Of a stretch of DNA of 28,827 nt, positions 6,251-14,626 are shown one piece after another. The stretch is from Leyella stercorea (GTDB lineage: Bacteria; Bacteroidota; Bacteroidia; Bacteroidales; Bacteroidaceae): contig NZ_JAHQUY010000041.1 of the NCBI RefSeq assembly GCF_019052365.1, positions 1 to 28,827 on the forward strand, read 5' to 3'. Position numbers and translations under genes: made by a program. The notes beneath the pieces are model-generated. The model had not been told where the DNA came from, did not search any database, and worked only from the letters and a program-made list of their open reading frames with translations. Each line of letters begins with the position of its first letter. Positions within the stretch are counted from its first letter, which is position 1.

Positions 6251-8002
6251 ATGAAGAAACTTTACTTGATGCTGTCAATGCTCTTCGCATTCGGCACCGC
6301 AGCCAACGCCGTTCCGGCTAAGAAGCTGCAGAAGGTTATCACACTTGCCAACGGCGCAAAGGTGTCGGTGGAGCTGCGTGGTGACGAGTACCTGAGTTGG
6401 TGGGAAGGCGCCGACGGAACCGCTTATCGTGCTACTGCCGACGACGCCGTGTTCGAGGCGTTCGACCTCGAAGCGCAGAAGCCTGCCGCTGCCGCACGCC
6501 GTGCGAAGACCGAGCAGGGACGCGCCGCTCGCCTCGCACGCGTGAACAACTCGCTGAAGGGTGCCGACGACAAGATGCGCGGACTCGGCGGCGACCACAT
6601 CACTTACAAGGGCGTGAAGAAGGGCCTCGTGGTGCTCGTCGACTTCAAGAACAAGAAGTTCGCCGACGGACACGACCTCGAGTACTACAAGCAGATCATC
6701 AACGGTAAGGACTTCAGCGACCCCGAAGAAGGCTACGTAGGCAGCGTGCGCGACTACTTCCTCGCACAGTCTAACGGTCAGTTCGAGCTCGACTTCGACG
6801 TGGTTGGTCCCGTTACGATGTCGCAGAACTACGGCTACTACGGTCGCGACGGAGCATATCAGAAGGACGAGAACGTGTATAAGATGATTCAGGAGGCATG
6901 CGACGGCATCAAGGACCAGGTGAACCTCGCCGACTACGACTGGGACGGCGACGGCGAAGCCGACCAGGTGTTCTTCCTCTACGCCGGTCTGGGTCAGGCG
7001 TCGGGCGGTTCTGCCAGCACCATCTGGCCCCATGAGTCGCAGCTGCGCTACTGGCCCTGCGGCGTGCTCAAGTATCCTACCGGCAATGTGAACACATACG
7101 CCTGCGCCAACGAGTTGCAGCCCACAACTCAGGGCTCTTCAAACTACATCTCTGCCGGCATCGGCACCATCTGCCACGAGTTCTCCCACTGCCTCGGCTT
7201 CGCCGATATGTACGACACAGCAGGTCAGAACGGCTACGGCATGACCGTCTTCGACGTTATGGACCAGGGCTCTTACAACGGCAACGGCTTCGTGCCGTGC
7301 AACTACACTGCCTTCGAGCGCATCTACGCAGGATGGGTGGAGCCGATAGAACTCGAATCTCCGGCTACCGTCAAGGACATGAAGTCGGTATCCGACTACG
7401 GACGCCCGTTCATCATGTACAACTTCAAGAACACCAATGAGTACTTCCTCATGGAGAACCGCCAGAACACCGGTTGGGACAAGGAACTCTACGGCTGCAA
7501 CGGTCTGCTCATCGTGCACGTCAACTACGTGCCGTCGCGCTGGACAAACAACAGCGTCAACTCGAGCAAAGAGAAGATACAGTGCTGCACGGTAGTAAAC
7601 GCCGACGGCTCGCGCGAGATGAGCGACTACTACTCGCTGCAGGGCGACCTCTACCCGTACGTAGTGAAGGGCGTGACGATGAACGACGCTTTCACCGACG
7701 AGTCGGAGCCGGCTGCCAAGCTCTACAACAAGAACTCTGACGGCACCTACTACCTCGGCATTCCCATTACCGACATCAAGCGCTCTAAGGGTTCCATCTC
7801 GTTCAACGTTTGCGGTGGCGACAGCAATAATATTCTCGACAATACGTTCAAGGAAATCGTCGACGGCATCAACGGCATCACCGTAGCCAACAAGACCGCT
7901 GACAACCGCGTATACAGCATCGACGGACGCTACCTCGGCACTGACGCGTCGAAGCTCGGCAAAGGCATCTACGTGGTTGGTGGCAAGAAGATCGTGAAGT
8001 AA
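6251..8002 (+). CDS. Secreted M6-type zinc metalloprotease, paralog 1
   Basis: A 583-residue protein with a signal peptide (about residues 1-20, ending ANA), a pro-like N-terminal region (residues 21-115), and an M6-type peptidase domain. The zinc motif is HEFSHCLGFADMYD at 309-322: H309 and H313 as ligands, E310 as base, and the downstream Asp typical of this clan. A DYDWDGDGEAD loop at 228-238 resembles a calcium-binding Asp-rich turn. The last 30 residues (YSIDGRYLG...GIYVVGGKKIVK) resemble a C-terminal sorting or surface-anchoring tail and are nearly the same in the second protease at 14627. Endopeptidase activity on external protein is expected from family knowledge. It lies upstream of, and co-directional with, the SusCD operon, with its own promoter and a terminator at 8154-8188. 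Confidence 0.88.
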   Translation: MKKLYLMLSMLFAFGTAANAVPAKKLQKVITLANGAKVSVELRGDEYLSWWEGADGTAYRATADDAVFEAFDLEAQKPAAAARRAKTEQGRAARLARVNNSLKGADDKMRGLGGDHITYKGVKKGLVVLVDFKNKKFADGHDLEYYKQIINGKDFSDPEEGYVGSVRDYFLAQSNGQFELDFDVVGPVTMSQNYGYYGRDGAYQKDENVYKMIQEACDGIKDQVNLADYDWDGDGEADQVFFLYAGLGQASGGSASTIWPHESQLRYWPCGVLKYPTGNVNTYACANELQPTTQGSSNYISAGIGTICHEFSHCLGFADMYDTAGQNGYGMTVFDVMDQGSYNGNGFVPCNYTAFERIYAGWVEPIELESPATVKDMKSVSDYGRPFIMYNFKNTNEYFLMENRQNTGWDKELYGCNGLLIVHVNYVPSRWTNNSVNSSKEKIQCCTVVNADGSREMSDYYSLQGDLYPYVVKGVTMNDAFTDESEPAAKLYNKNSDGTYYLGIPITDIKRSKGSISFNVCGGDSNNILDNTFKEIVDGINGITVANKTADNRVYSIDGRYLGTDASKLGKGIYVVGGKKIVK

Positions 8003-8003
8003 A

Positions 8004-8351
8004 TTCAGGGGGTGCTTTCAGGGGGTGCACTTGTCTCAAGTGCACCAACCGAGCAATATTGAAGTAACTCTTGCTTTGTTGGGCACTTGACAGTTTTGTT
8101 GGTGCACTTGAGACAAGTGCACCCCCTAAAAGAACCTTATATAATAATGTATAGCCGCTGGACATCATCGCATGTCCGGCGGCTTTTTGTTTCTATTTCT
8201 CAATGCTTTCTTCAGAGGGTGCAGTTGTCTCCGCTCGGCTTTGCCGCTTGCCAGAGCAAGAAGTGCACCATCCAAGCAAGAACTGCACCAACTGAGCAAT
8301 ATTTAAGGCCCTCTTGTTTGGTTGGTGCACTTGAGACAAGTGCACCCCCTT
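8004..8351. repeat. Palindromic extragenic repeat cluster 3
   Basis: This begins 2 nt after the protease stop codon. Intact palindromes are at 8024-8046, 8101-8123 and 8324-8346. The first two form an inverted pair with perfect 30-nt arms (8020-8049 and 8098-8127). A second long form lies at 8214-8274 in the opposite orientation to the copy at 43-102; its outer stem carries changes (GTGCAG instead of GTGCAC), but the 46-nt interior (8225-8270) is identical. A half-unit follows at 8274-8292. The left flank TTCAGGGGGTGC is duplicated exactly as in cluster 2. Confidence 0.9.
8154..8188 (+). terminator. Intrinsic terminator after the first M6 protease
   Basis: A 12-bp stem (GCCGCTGGACAT pairing ATGTCCGGCGGC with one G-T wobble), a 5-nt loop and five T residues. 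This is the clearest stop signal between the protease and the SusCD operon, and it lies downstream of the palindrome pair. Confidence 0.85.
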
Positions 8352-8674
8352 AAAGCACCGTCCGCCGTCCGGTCGGATAGCTTTAAACTCAACTTACCAA
8401 GTACCGAGCATTTGTATTAATACTCCTTAATATTTAGTTGACAAAATAATATAAAAAGCCGTCTGAAAAATCATAACTTGGCAATCTGCCTGTTGTCATT
8501 TTCATGTTGTGTACGCAAACCTTTTGACATAATAATATTGTTTGGGCAAACGGAAATTTAGCGTCATTTTGTTTTTTTAAGTTCGCAAAAACTTATAAAT
8601 ATTAATAAAATTATCATGTTTTGGTATGAATTGCAGAAAAAACGTAATAAAACCTCGCTTTTTGAGTTAAAATA
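8352..8674 (+). other. AT-rich gene-free stretch upstream of the SusCD promoter
   Basis: No open frame with a plausible start and no recognisable RNA gene. A small hairpin, GTTTG-GG-CAAAC, lies at about 8540-8551 and could be an operator half-site pair, but this is weak. A CGTCCGCCGTCCG motif at 8359-8371 recurs at 28639-28651. Confidence 0.6.
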
Positions 8675-8706
8675 TTTGGTTGGGAAACAATTATTAATTA
8701 AATTTG
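8675..8706 (+). promoter_or_regulatory. Promoter of the SusCD operon
   Basis: TTTG (8675-8678), a 20-nt spacer and TAAATTTG (8699-8706) fit the Bacteroidetes -33/-7 promoter at standard spacing. It implies a start near 8712 and an untranslated leader of about 245 nt. No sigma or anti-sigma gene or hybrid two-component regulator is adjacent. Confidence 0.7.
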
Positions 8707-8783
8707 CAAATGATTTTTAAAATTTAATTTACCAGACGTTGCAGGATACTAAGGCGATTGAGACGCATTCTGTTGTTTCTTCA

Positions 8784-8808
8784 CCTCGAAGTGCGAGGGC
8801 TGCTTTTT
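8784..8808 (+). terminator. Possible attenuator hairpin in the SusC leader
   Basis: CCTCG (8784-8788) pairs with CGAGG (8794-8798), followed by GCTGC and five T residues. Lying inside the presumed leader, it could prematurely stop transcription. A second small hairpin (CGGGG/CTCCCG) is at about 8877-8891. No known riboswitch class was recognised. The stem is only 5 bp, so the call is tentative. Confidence 0.35.
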
Positions 8809-8956
8809 ATATAAAAGGTATCGTGACGACGTGTGTGCTTTTTTCAAATTAGAATAATGTAATACAGGTAAAAAACGGGGACCGCTCCCGACACATACAA
8901 AGTGAAAACAAAAATCAAATTATAATAATTAATTAATTTAAAGAGAGAGAATTAAT

Positions 8957-11947
8957 ATGGAAAAAAGAATCATGATGTTTTTCGCCTGTCTCTTCCTAAG
9001 TATAGGAATGGCAATGGCACAAACTCACGTTTCCGGAATTGTCACCTCCTCTGAAGACGGTGAGCCCGTTATCGGCGCTACAGTCAAGGTGGTAGGTTCG
9101 CAGACAGCCGGTACAGTTACCGACATTGAAGGACGCTTCTCGCTCTCAGTCAGCAAGCCTGGCGTTGAGCTCGAGTTCTCGTCAATCGGTCTGGTTTCTA
9201 AGCGCGTTAAAGCAAGCGAGAACATGACCGTAGTGCTTCAGGTGGACAGCCACACACTTGAGCAGGTAGTCATCACTGGCTACGGTTCTGCTAAGAAGTT
9301 GGGTTCAGTGGTAGGTTCTGTTGCTTCTGTAGACAAGAAGAAGCTCGAGAGCATCGTCACTCCGAACTTCACCGACGCTCTTGCAGGTCAGGTATCAGGT
9401 CTTTCGGTACTTTCTTCTGCCGGCGACCCTTCTTCTGCAGCAACTATCCGTCTGCGCGGTGTCAACTCTATCCAGTCATCAAGCCAGCCGCTCTTCATCC
9501 TCGACGGCGCGCCGATTTCTGCATCATTCTACGCAACACTCAACCCGGCTGACATCGAGAGCATCACAGTGCTCAAGGACGCTGCTTCTACAGCTATCTA
9601 CGGTGCGCGTGCTGCCAACGGCGTTATCGTGCTCACCAGCAAGCAGGGTAAGTACAGCGAGCAGGTAGGCCTTAGCGTTAGAGCACAGTATGGTATCGCA
9701 AGCGCTACAAGCGACGGTGTAGAGATGATGAACTCTAAGCAGTACATCAAGTTCCGCGATCTCATCGGCCAGCCCGTGTCAGACGATATCCGCAACCTCG
9801 TTGACAAGTATAACATCAACACCAACTGGCGCGACGAGATGATCGACGATGCTGCTCCTACACTCGACGTTAACGCTACAATGCAGGGCGGTGGCCAGAC
9901 CGTAAACTACTACGTTTCATTCAACCACCACAAGCAGGACGGTCTTATCGAGATGTCTAAGATGCACCGTAACACTCTTAACGCACGCATCAACGCTCGT
10001 CTGAACCGCTTCTTCAAGATTGGTTTCACAACAAACCTCGGTGTGCAGCGCTACTCGCAGAATGCAGAGTGGAGTGCAACTGGCACAATCTATTCTGCCA
10101 ACCCGCTCGTGTTCGCACGCCAGGCATTGCCTTACGATACTCCTTATCAGTACACCATCGACGAGAACGGCAATATGATTAAGGGTGACCGCGCTATCGG
10201 TCTTAAGTACTCAGGTCTTAACATGCCTTGGTGGTACAACTCTCACCGCGACTACTATCGCAACAAGCTCACTCTCAATACCAGCCTCACCGAGACATTC
10301 ACACCGATCGAGGGTCTCACATTTCAGGCATTGCAGTCAATGAACGGCTATGAGAACATGAACCACGCTTCGTTCAGCCCGTACGACGCATTCGTAGACG
10401 GCATGGGCAACAAGATTGAGGCTGCGACGGGTAATGTTTCGGCTTCTATGAGCCGCTACTATCAGTTCACACTCTCGCACACAGCAGAGTGGCGCAAGCA
10501 GTTTGGCGACCACTACGTAGGCATCCTCCTCGGTGAGGAGACACGTATCGAGCGTTCACGTGGTCTCAGTGCTTACTCAGAGGGCCAAACCGACCCGCGC
10601 CTTCTCCTCCTCCCTAATGGTACAACCGTTACACCGGAAGACCTCGGCGACTCAAAGGTAGAGGAAGTTGCTAACTCACTCTTCGCTAACGCTGAGTATA
10701 ACTATAAGGAGAAGTACTACGTAACAGCTTCTATCCGTCGCGACGGTAGCTCTAAGTTCGCTCCCGACCACCGTTGGGGTACATTCTGGTCAGCAGGTGC
10801 CAAGTGGGATCTCAAGAAGGAAGACTTCCTGAAGGATGTAGAGTGGTTGAACGACCTCTCGCTCAGCTTTAACTACGGTACAACAGGTAACGACTCAGGC
10901 GCAGGTTCATACGACTACCTCGGTCTCTACACTGATGGCGGTCTCTACAATGGTGAGAGCTCTATCGGCATCGCACAGATGAAAAACGAGAAACTTACAT
11001 GGGAGAAGACAGCAAAGTGGAACGTAGGTCTTAACTTCTCTATCTTCGACCGCGCTCACTTCACGGTAGACTTCTACCGCAACAAGACAACCGACATGCT
11101 TATGTCGATTCCTTACTCAATGACTACTGGCTACTCAGCAGGTATCGGTAACGTGGCATCAATGACCAATACCGGTATCGAGGCAGACGTAGATGTAGAC
11201 ATTCTCAGAACTAAGGACTTCTACTGGAGCTTCAAGGCTAACGTAGGCTACAACAAGAACGAAATCACAGAGCTCTTCCAGGGCCGCGACGAGTACGTTC
11301 TCTCTAACACAGGTATGAAGCTTGCTGTAGGCCACGCTTTCGGTGAGTTCTATCAGGTACGTTTCGCAGGCGTTGACCCGCAGACAGGTGCTCCGCTCTA
11401 CTACGACAAGGACGGCAACAAGACAAAGAAGTTCAACGAGGAACGCGACGCTGTGTTCCTTGGCAAGAAGCGCTTTGCTCCTTGGACAGGCGGTTTCGGT
11501 ACCAACTTCCGTTACAAGAACGTTTCGCTCATCGCCGACTTCGCTTGGGTAGCAGGCAAGTACATGTTGATTAACGACGACTACTTCATCGCTAACCCGC
11601 ATTTGGCTACAACATGGAACCAGCGCGTAGAGATGCTCAACATCTGGACAACTCCAGGTCAGATAACAGACATCCCTGGTGCTAAGTACGACGTGCAGAT
11701 CACCGACCAACTGCTTCAGAACGCTTCGTTCCTCCGCATGAAGACTCTTTCAATCCAGTACGAGTTCCCGAAGAAATGGATGCAGGCTACTCGCTACATC
11801 AAGGGCGTGAAGGTATTCGGTATCGCACGCAACCTCTTCACCATTACTCCGTTCGAGGGTTACGACCCGGAGCCGGATATGAACCTCGTGCAGTTCAACT
11901 ACCCGAACACACGCCAGTTCGTAATCGGTGCTGAGATTTCTTTCTAA
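8957..11947 (+). CDS. SusC/RagA-family TonB-linked outer membrane transporter
   Basis: A 996-residue TonB-dependent outer-membrane channel that pairs with SusD to import oligomers. Features in order: signal peptide (about 1-21, ending AMAQ), carboxypeptidase-like beta-sandwich (VSGIVTSSEDGEPVIGATV onward, about 25-95), the EQVVITGYG segment before the plug (about 103-111), a plug domain with RLRGVNSI and PLFILDGAPI (about 165-190), a beta-barrel, and a terminal aromatic (EISF). The length is typical of the family. An AT-rich leader and an A/G-rich site precede the ATG. It is followed 25 nt later by the SusD partner. The cargo is not readable from sequence; flanking proteases suggest peptides, while the family also carries glycans. 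Confidence 0.95.
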   Translation: MEKRIMMFFACLFLSIGMAMAQTHVSGIVTSSEDGEPVIGATVKVVGSQTAGTVTDIEGRFSLSVSKPGVELEFSSIGLVSKRVKASENMTVVLQVDSHTLEQVVITGYGSAKKLGSVVGSVASVDKKKLESIVTPNFTDALAGQVSGLSVLSSAGDPSSAATIRLRGVNSIQSSSQPLFILDGAPISASFYATLNPADIESITVLKDAASTAIYGARAANGVIVLTSKQGKYSEQVGLSVRAQYGIASATSDGVEMMNSKQYIKFRDLIGQPVSDDIRNLVDKYNINTNWRDEMIDDAAPTLDVNATMQGGGQTVNYYVSFNHHKQDGLIEMSKMHRNTLNARINARLNRFFKIGFTTNLGVQRYSQNAEWSATGTIYSANPLVFARQALPYDTPYQYTIDENGNMIKGDRAIGLKYSGLNMPWWYNSHRDYYRNKLTLNTSLTETFTPIEGLTFQALQSMNGYENMNHASFSPYDAFVDGMGNKIEAATGNVSASMSRYYQFTLSHTAEWRKQFGDHYVGILLGEETRIERSRGLSAYSEGQTDPRLLLLPNGTTVTPEDLGDSKVEEVANSLFANAEYNYKEKYYVTASIRRDGSSKFAPDHRWGTFWSAGAKWDLKKEDFLKDVEWLNDLSLSFNYGTTGNDSGAGSYDYLGLYTDGGLYNGESSIGIAQMKNEKLTWEKTAKWNVGLNFSIFDRAHFTVDFYRNKTTDMLMSIPYSMTTGYSAGIGNVASMTNTGIEADVDVDILRTKDFYWSFKANVGYNKNEITELFQGRDEYVLSNTGMKLAVGHAFGEFYQVRFAGVDPQTGAPLYYDKDGNKTKKFNEERDAVFLGKKRFAPWTGGFGTNFRYKNVSLIADFAWVAGKYMLINDDYFIANPHLATTWNQRVEMLNIWTTPGQITDIPGAKYDVQITDQLLQNASFLRMKTLSIQYEFPKKWMQATRYIKGVKVFGIARNLFTITPFEGYDPEPDMNLVQFNYPNTRQFVIGAEISF

Positions 11948-11972
11948 TATTAACACTTAATCAGGAAATAAA

Positions 11973-13535
11973 ATGAAAAAGTTATATATTTCAATGATGC
12001 TGCTGGGAGCCATGGCTTTCTCTTCCTGCGATATGGATCTGAAGCCGGTTGGCACTCTTGACGAGGAAACCGCCATCCAGAGCACTCAGGACATGCGCAA
12101 GTTCCGCAATACGCTTTACACCAATTTGCGCTCTGTAACCTCTGGCTCATACATTTACCTCACAGATATCCAGCTCGACGGTTTCAATGGTCTTATCAGC
12201 AACGGTAACAACCTTAGCGATTTCTCTTACGGCCAGATCTATCCTACCAACTCAAGTGTAACTGGCTACTGGTCGGGCAACTACGTTATGATTTCTAACG
12301 CTAACGCACTCATCAACAAAGCCGACCTTCTTTCGGCAACGTCTTACTTCACCGACGAGGAGAAGATGGCGTTCGCACGCTACAAGGGCGAGGCACTGTT
12401 CACACGTGCCTTCGGCTACTTCAACCTCGTTGAGCACTTCAGCAAGCCGTACACTCAGACCGACCCGAATGCAGCAGCTTCTGGTGTGCCTCTCGTTACT
12501 ACATATGACCCTACAGGTGATCAAACAAAGTATCCTGGCCGCGCGACACTCGCTGAGACCTACGCTCTCATCGACGCTGACCTTCAGGCTGCTTACGACG
12601 CGCTCAAGGCGTATGAGGAGTCGGGCTATACGGATAAGTACACAGAGACGTACGAGACAGATAAGACAGCTTATCTCACCTCTTACGCTGTAGCTGCTAT
12701 GCAGGCACGTGTAGCACTCGTGAAGGGCGACTGGCAGACAGCATGGGACAAGGCTACTTCAATCATCACAAGCAACAAGTACAAACTCGTTCTGCGCTCT
12801 GCGTACACAAGGATGTGGAAGAACGATACTGGCACGGAGATTATCTTCCAGCCGTTCATGTCTGGCAAAGAGAAGGGTGGCTCAAACGGTGGCGTATTCC
12901 AGAAGAAAGACGAGACTGATCCCTACTACATTCCTAACTATGGCACTCTTATGATGTTCGTTGAGAACGAGGGTGACATCCGTTACGATGCTTGGTTCAC
13001 TACGTACAATGACTTCCTGATTGAGGGTGAGTCATACAAGGCTTACGTTTTCTGCAAGTATCCGGGCAACGTCGCAATCAATACTACGGAGAACCAGTTC
13101 ATAAACAAGACAAAGGTGTTCCGCACTTCAGAGATGTACCTCATAGCTGCTGAGGCAGGTGCACATCTTGGTGGCGACAAGCTCTCGCAGGCTAACCAGT
13201 ATCTCAACGACTTCTGCAAAAAGCGCTACACTGGTTATAAGGACAAGACCTACTCTGCAGCTGAGCTCATCAAGCAGACTCTGGCAGAGCGTAAGCGTGA
13301 GTTCCTTGGTGAAGGTATGCTTTGGTCAGACCTCCGTCGTACTAACCAGGGCTTCCAGCGCATCTCTAACTTCGATATTGGCGACCCCGAACTCGATAAG
13401 ATCAACAATGTTATGTTCAGTGTCGGCAAGAACCTGAAGTATGAGGCTGGCGATTACCGCTTCACATGGCCTATCCCGAAGGATGAGATCGACTCTAACC
13501 CGCAGATGAAGGGTCAGCAGAACCCAGGCTATTAA
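11973..13535 (+). CDS. SusD/RagB-family nutrient-binding outer membrane lipoprotein
   Basis: A 520-residue lipoprotein. The signal peptide ends in the lipobox AFSSC with Cys19 as the lipidated residue, followed by DMD, in keeping with surface export in Bacteroidetes. The helical TPR-like SusD fold is indicated by RFRNTLY-type and YFNLVEHF segments, KGEALFTRAFGYF near 135-150, and the C-terminal LAERKREFLGEGMLWSDLRRT block typical of the family. It acts as the lid of the SusC channel and captures substrate. It is in the same operon as SusC (25-nt gap) and is followed by another lipoprotein 34 nt later. Confidence 0.94.
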   Translation: MKKLYISMMLLGAMAFSSCDMDLKPVGTLDEETAIQSTQDMRKFRNTLYTNLRSVTSGSYIYLTDIQLDGFNGLISNGNNLSDFSYGQIYPTNSSVTGYWSGNYVMISNANALINKADLLSATSYFTDEEKMAFARYKGEALFTRAFGYFNLVEHFSKPYTQTDPNAAASGVPLVTTYDPTGDQTKYPGRATLAETYALIDADLQAAYDALKAYEESGYTDKYTETYETDKTAYLTSYAVAAMQARVALVKGDWQTAWDKATSIITSNKYKLVLRSAYTRMWKNDTGTEIIFQPFMSGKEKGGSNGGVFQKKDETDPYYIPNYGTLMMFVENEGDIRYDAWFTTYNDFLIEGESYKAYVFCKYPGNVAINTTENQFINKTKVFRTSEMYLIAAEAGAHLGGDKLSQANQYLNDFCKKRYTGYKDKTYSAAELIKQTLAERKREFLGEGMLWSDLRRTNQGFQRISNFDIGDPELDKINNVMFSVGKNLKYEAGDYRFTWPIPKDEIDSNPQMKGQQNPGY

Positions 13536-13569
13536 TTTGCATTTATAAACAATATAGAATAATTTCAAT

Positions 13570-14469
13570 ATGAAATACATTAAATTATTATCGCTTTTAG
13601 TAGCAGTTCTCTTCTTGGGTGCCTGCTCTGATGACGATGTAAAGAAGAACTCGGCAGCTGATGTAACAGTAAGCATGGGTACAGCAACTATCTCTCCGAG
13701 AGAGAGTGCTGGCGTCGTTTCTCTGCCTATCAAGGTGGAGGGCCCAACAAACGGTATGGTTACTCTTACTGTAGAGACAAGAGAAGTAGGCAGCAATCCT
13801 GCTGTTGAGAATACTAACTATTACGTAACAACTAAGAAAATCAACATCACTGGCTCGGAGGGCTATGTTGAGCTCGAGATGGTTGATGATGATGAAATCA
13901 ACGATCCGCGTACATTCGAGGTGACTATCGTAAAGGTAGAACACGCCAAGCTTAACGAAGCTGCAAAGACCACTACTGTAGAAATTCGCGACAACGACCA
14001 TGAGCCGTATGACCGTCTCCAGGGAACATGGACGATGACATACAAAAATTATGATGGCGCTGTGCAGAGGCAGAAGGTGACTATCACCGGTGCTGACGAT
14101 CCTTCACAATACATCTACAACAAGCTTCTCTATCTTGAGGGTATGCTTCTCGAAAAGTCTAAGGCTCAGCTCTCGTTCAACTTCGATAGTGCTAATAATA
14201 CTTGCTATGTATCATTCACTAACTTTATGAAGTACAACTGGGTTACAGGTTTTGAACATTCAAGTCTTTCTAAGCCTGTTGATATTCAGCTGGGTCGCCT
14301 TGAAGGTAATAATATTTCACAGTCACCGGTTGAAGGTGAGGTGCAGGACGACTTCAAGACTATCAAGTTTGAGGAAGGTGCAACTATTGCAGCTCTCTTC
14401 ACAAATCCTGACAATGGTCAACTTTCGCTGTTAGAAGCAATGTCTGATATCGTATTGACAAAGGAGTAA
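13570..14469 (+). CDS. Calx-beta-like surface lipoprotein of the SusCD operon
   Basis: A 299-residue lipoprotein; Cys19 in LGACSDDD is the lipidation site and the acidic residues after it resemble a surface-export signal. Residues about 30-145 look like a Calx-beta type beta-sandwich: SPRESAG, then INDPRTFEVTIV and TTTVEIRDND, the last an acidic calcium-site style ending. Residues about 150-299 form a separate beta-rich domain starting DRLQGTWTMTYKNYDG that I cannot name with confidence. As the third gene of the operon it is probably an accessory binding protein presenting cargo to SusD. There is no catalytic motif. The operon ends at the terminator 30 nt downstream. Confidence 0.75.
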   Translation: MKYIKLLSLLVAVLFLGACSDDDVKKNSAADVTVSMGTATISPRESAGVVSLPIKVEGPTNGMVTLTVETREVGSNPAVENTNYYVTTKKINITGSEGYVELEMVDDDEINDPRTFEVTIVKVEHAKLNEAAKTTTVEIRDNDHEPYDRLQGTWTMTYKNYDGAVQRQKVTITGADDPSQYIYNKLLYLEGMLLEKSKAQLSFNFDSANNTCYVSFTNFMKYNWVTGFEHSSLSKPVDIQLGRLEGNNISQSPVEGEVQDDFKTIKFEEGATIAALFTNPDNGQLSLLEAMSDIVLTKE

Positions 14470-14498
14470 CAACGTTACATCCAAATTCATATTAAATT

Positions 14499-14544
14499 AA
14501 AGGAGGGTAGGGTGCTTCAACCATTGAAGCACCGCTCTCCTTTT
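14499..14544 (+). terminator. Terminator of the SusCD operon
   Basis: A nested stem: AAAGGAG pairs with CTCCTTT, and inside it GGTGCTTCAA pairs perfectly with TTGAAGCACC around a CCA loop, ending in TTTT. The inner hairpin has the same 10-3-10 geometry and GGTGC/GCACC ends as the window's palindromic repeats, though its middle differs. Confidence 0.85.
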
Positions 14545-14555
14545 CTGCACTTTTT

Positions 14556-14563
14556 TAAGTTTG
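14556..14563 (+). promoter_or_regulatory. Promoter -7 box for the second M6 protease
   Basis: TAAGTTTG matches TAnnTTTG directly after the SusCD terminator, implying independent transcription with a leader of about 55 nt before the ATG at 14627. It overlaps an upstream in-frame TTG at 14561. The -33 element is not clear. Confidence 0.45.
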
Positions 14564-14626
14564 ATGATGAAGAACAGCTTCTGCATCATCAGTTTCATCT
14601 ATAACAGAAAATCTACAAATACAAGA

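Noticed and set aside
8380..8670. Small regulatory RNA gene upstream of SusC
   Set aside because: No promoter and terminator pair bounding a discrete transcript could be identified in this AT-rich stretch.
14561..14626. TTG start for the second M6 protease
   Set aside because: It overlaps the -7 box and adds a tail before a clear signal peptide that starts at 14627.
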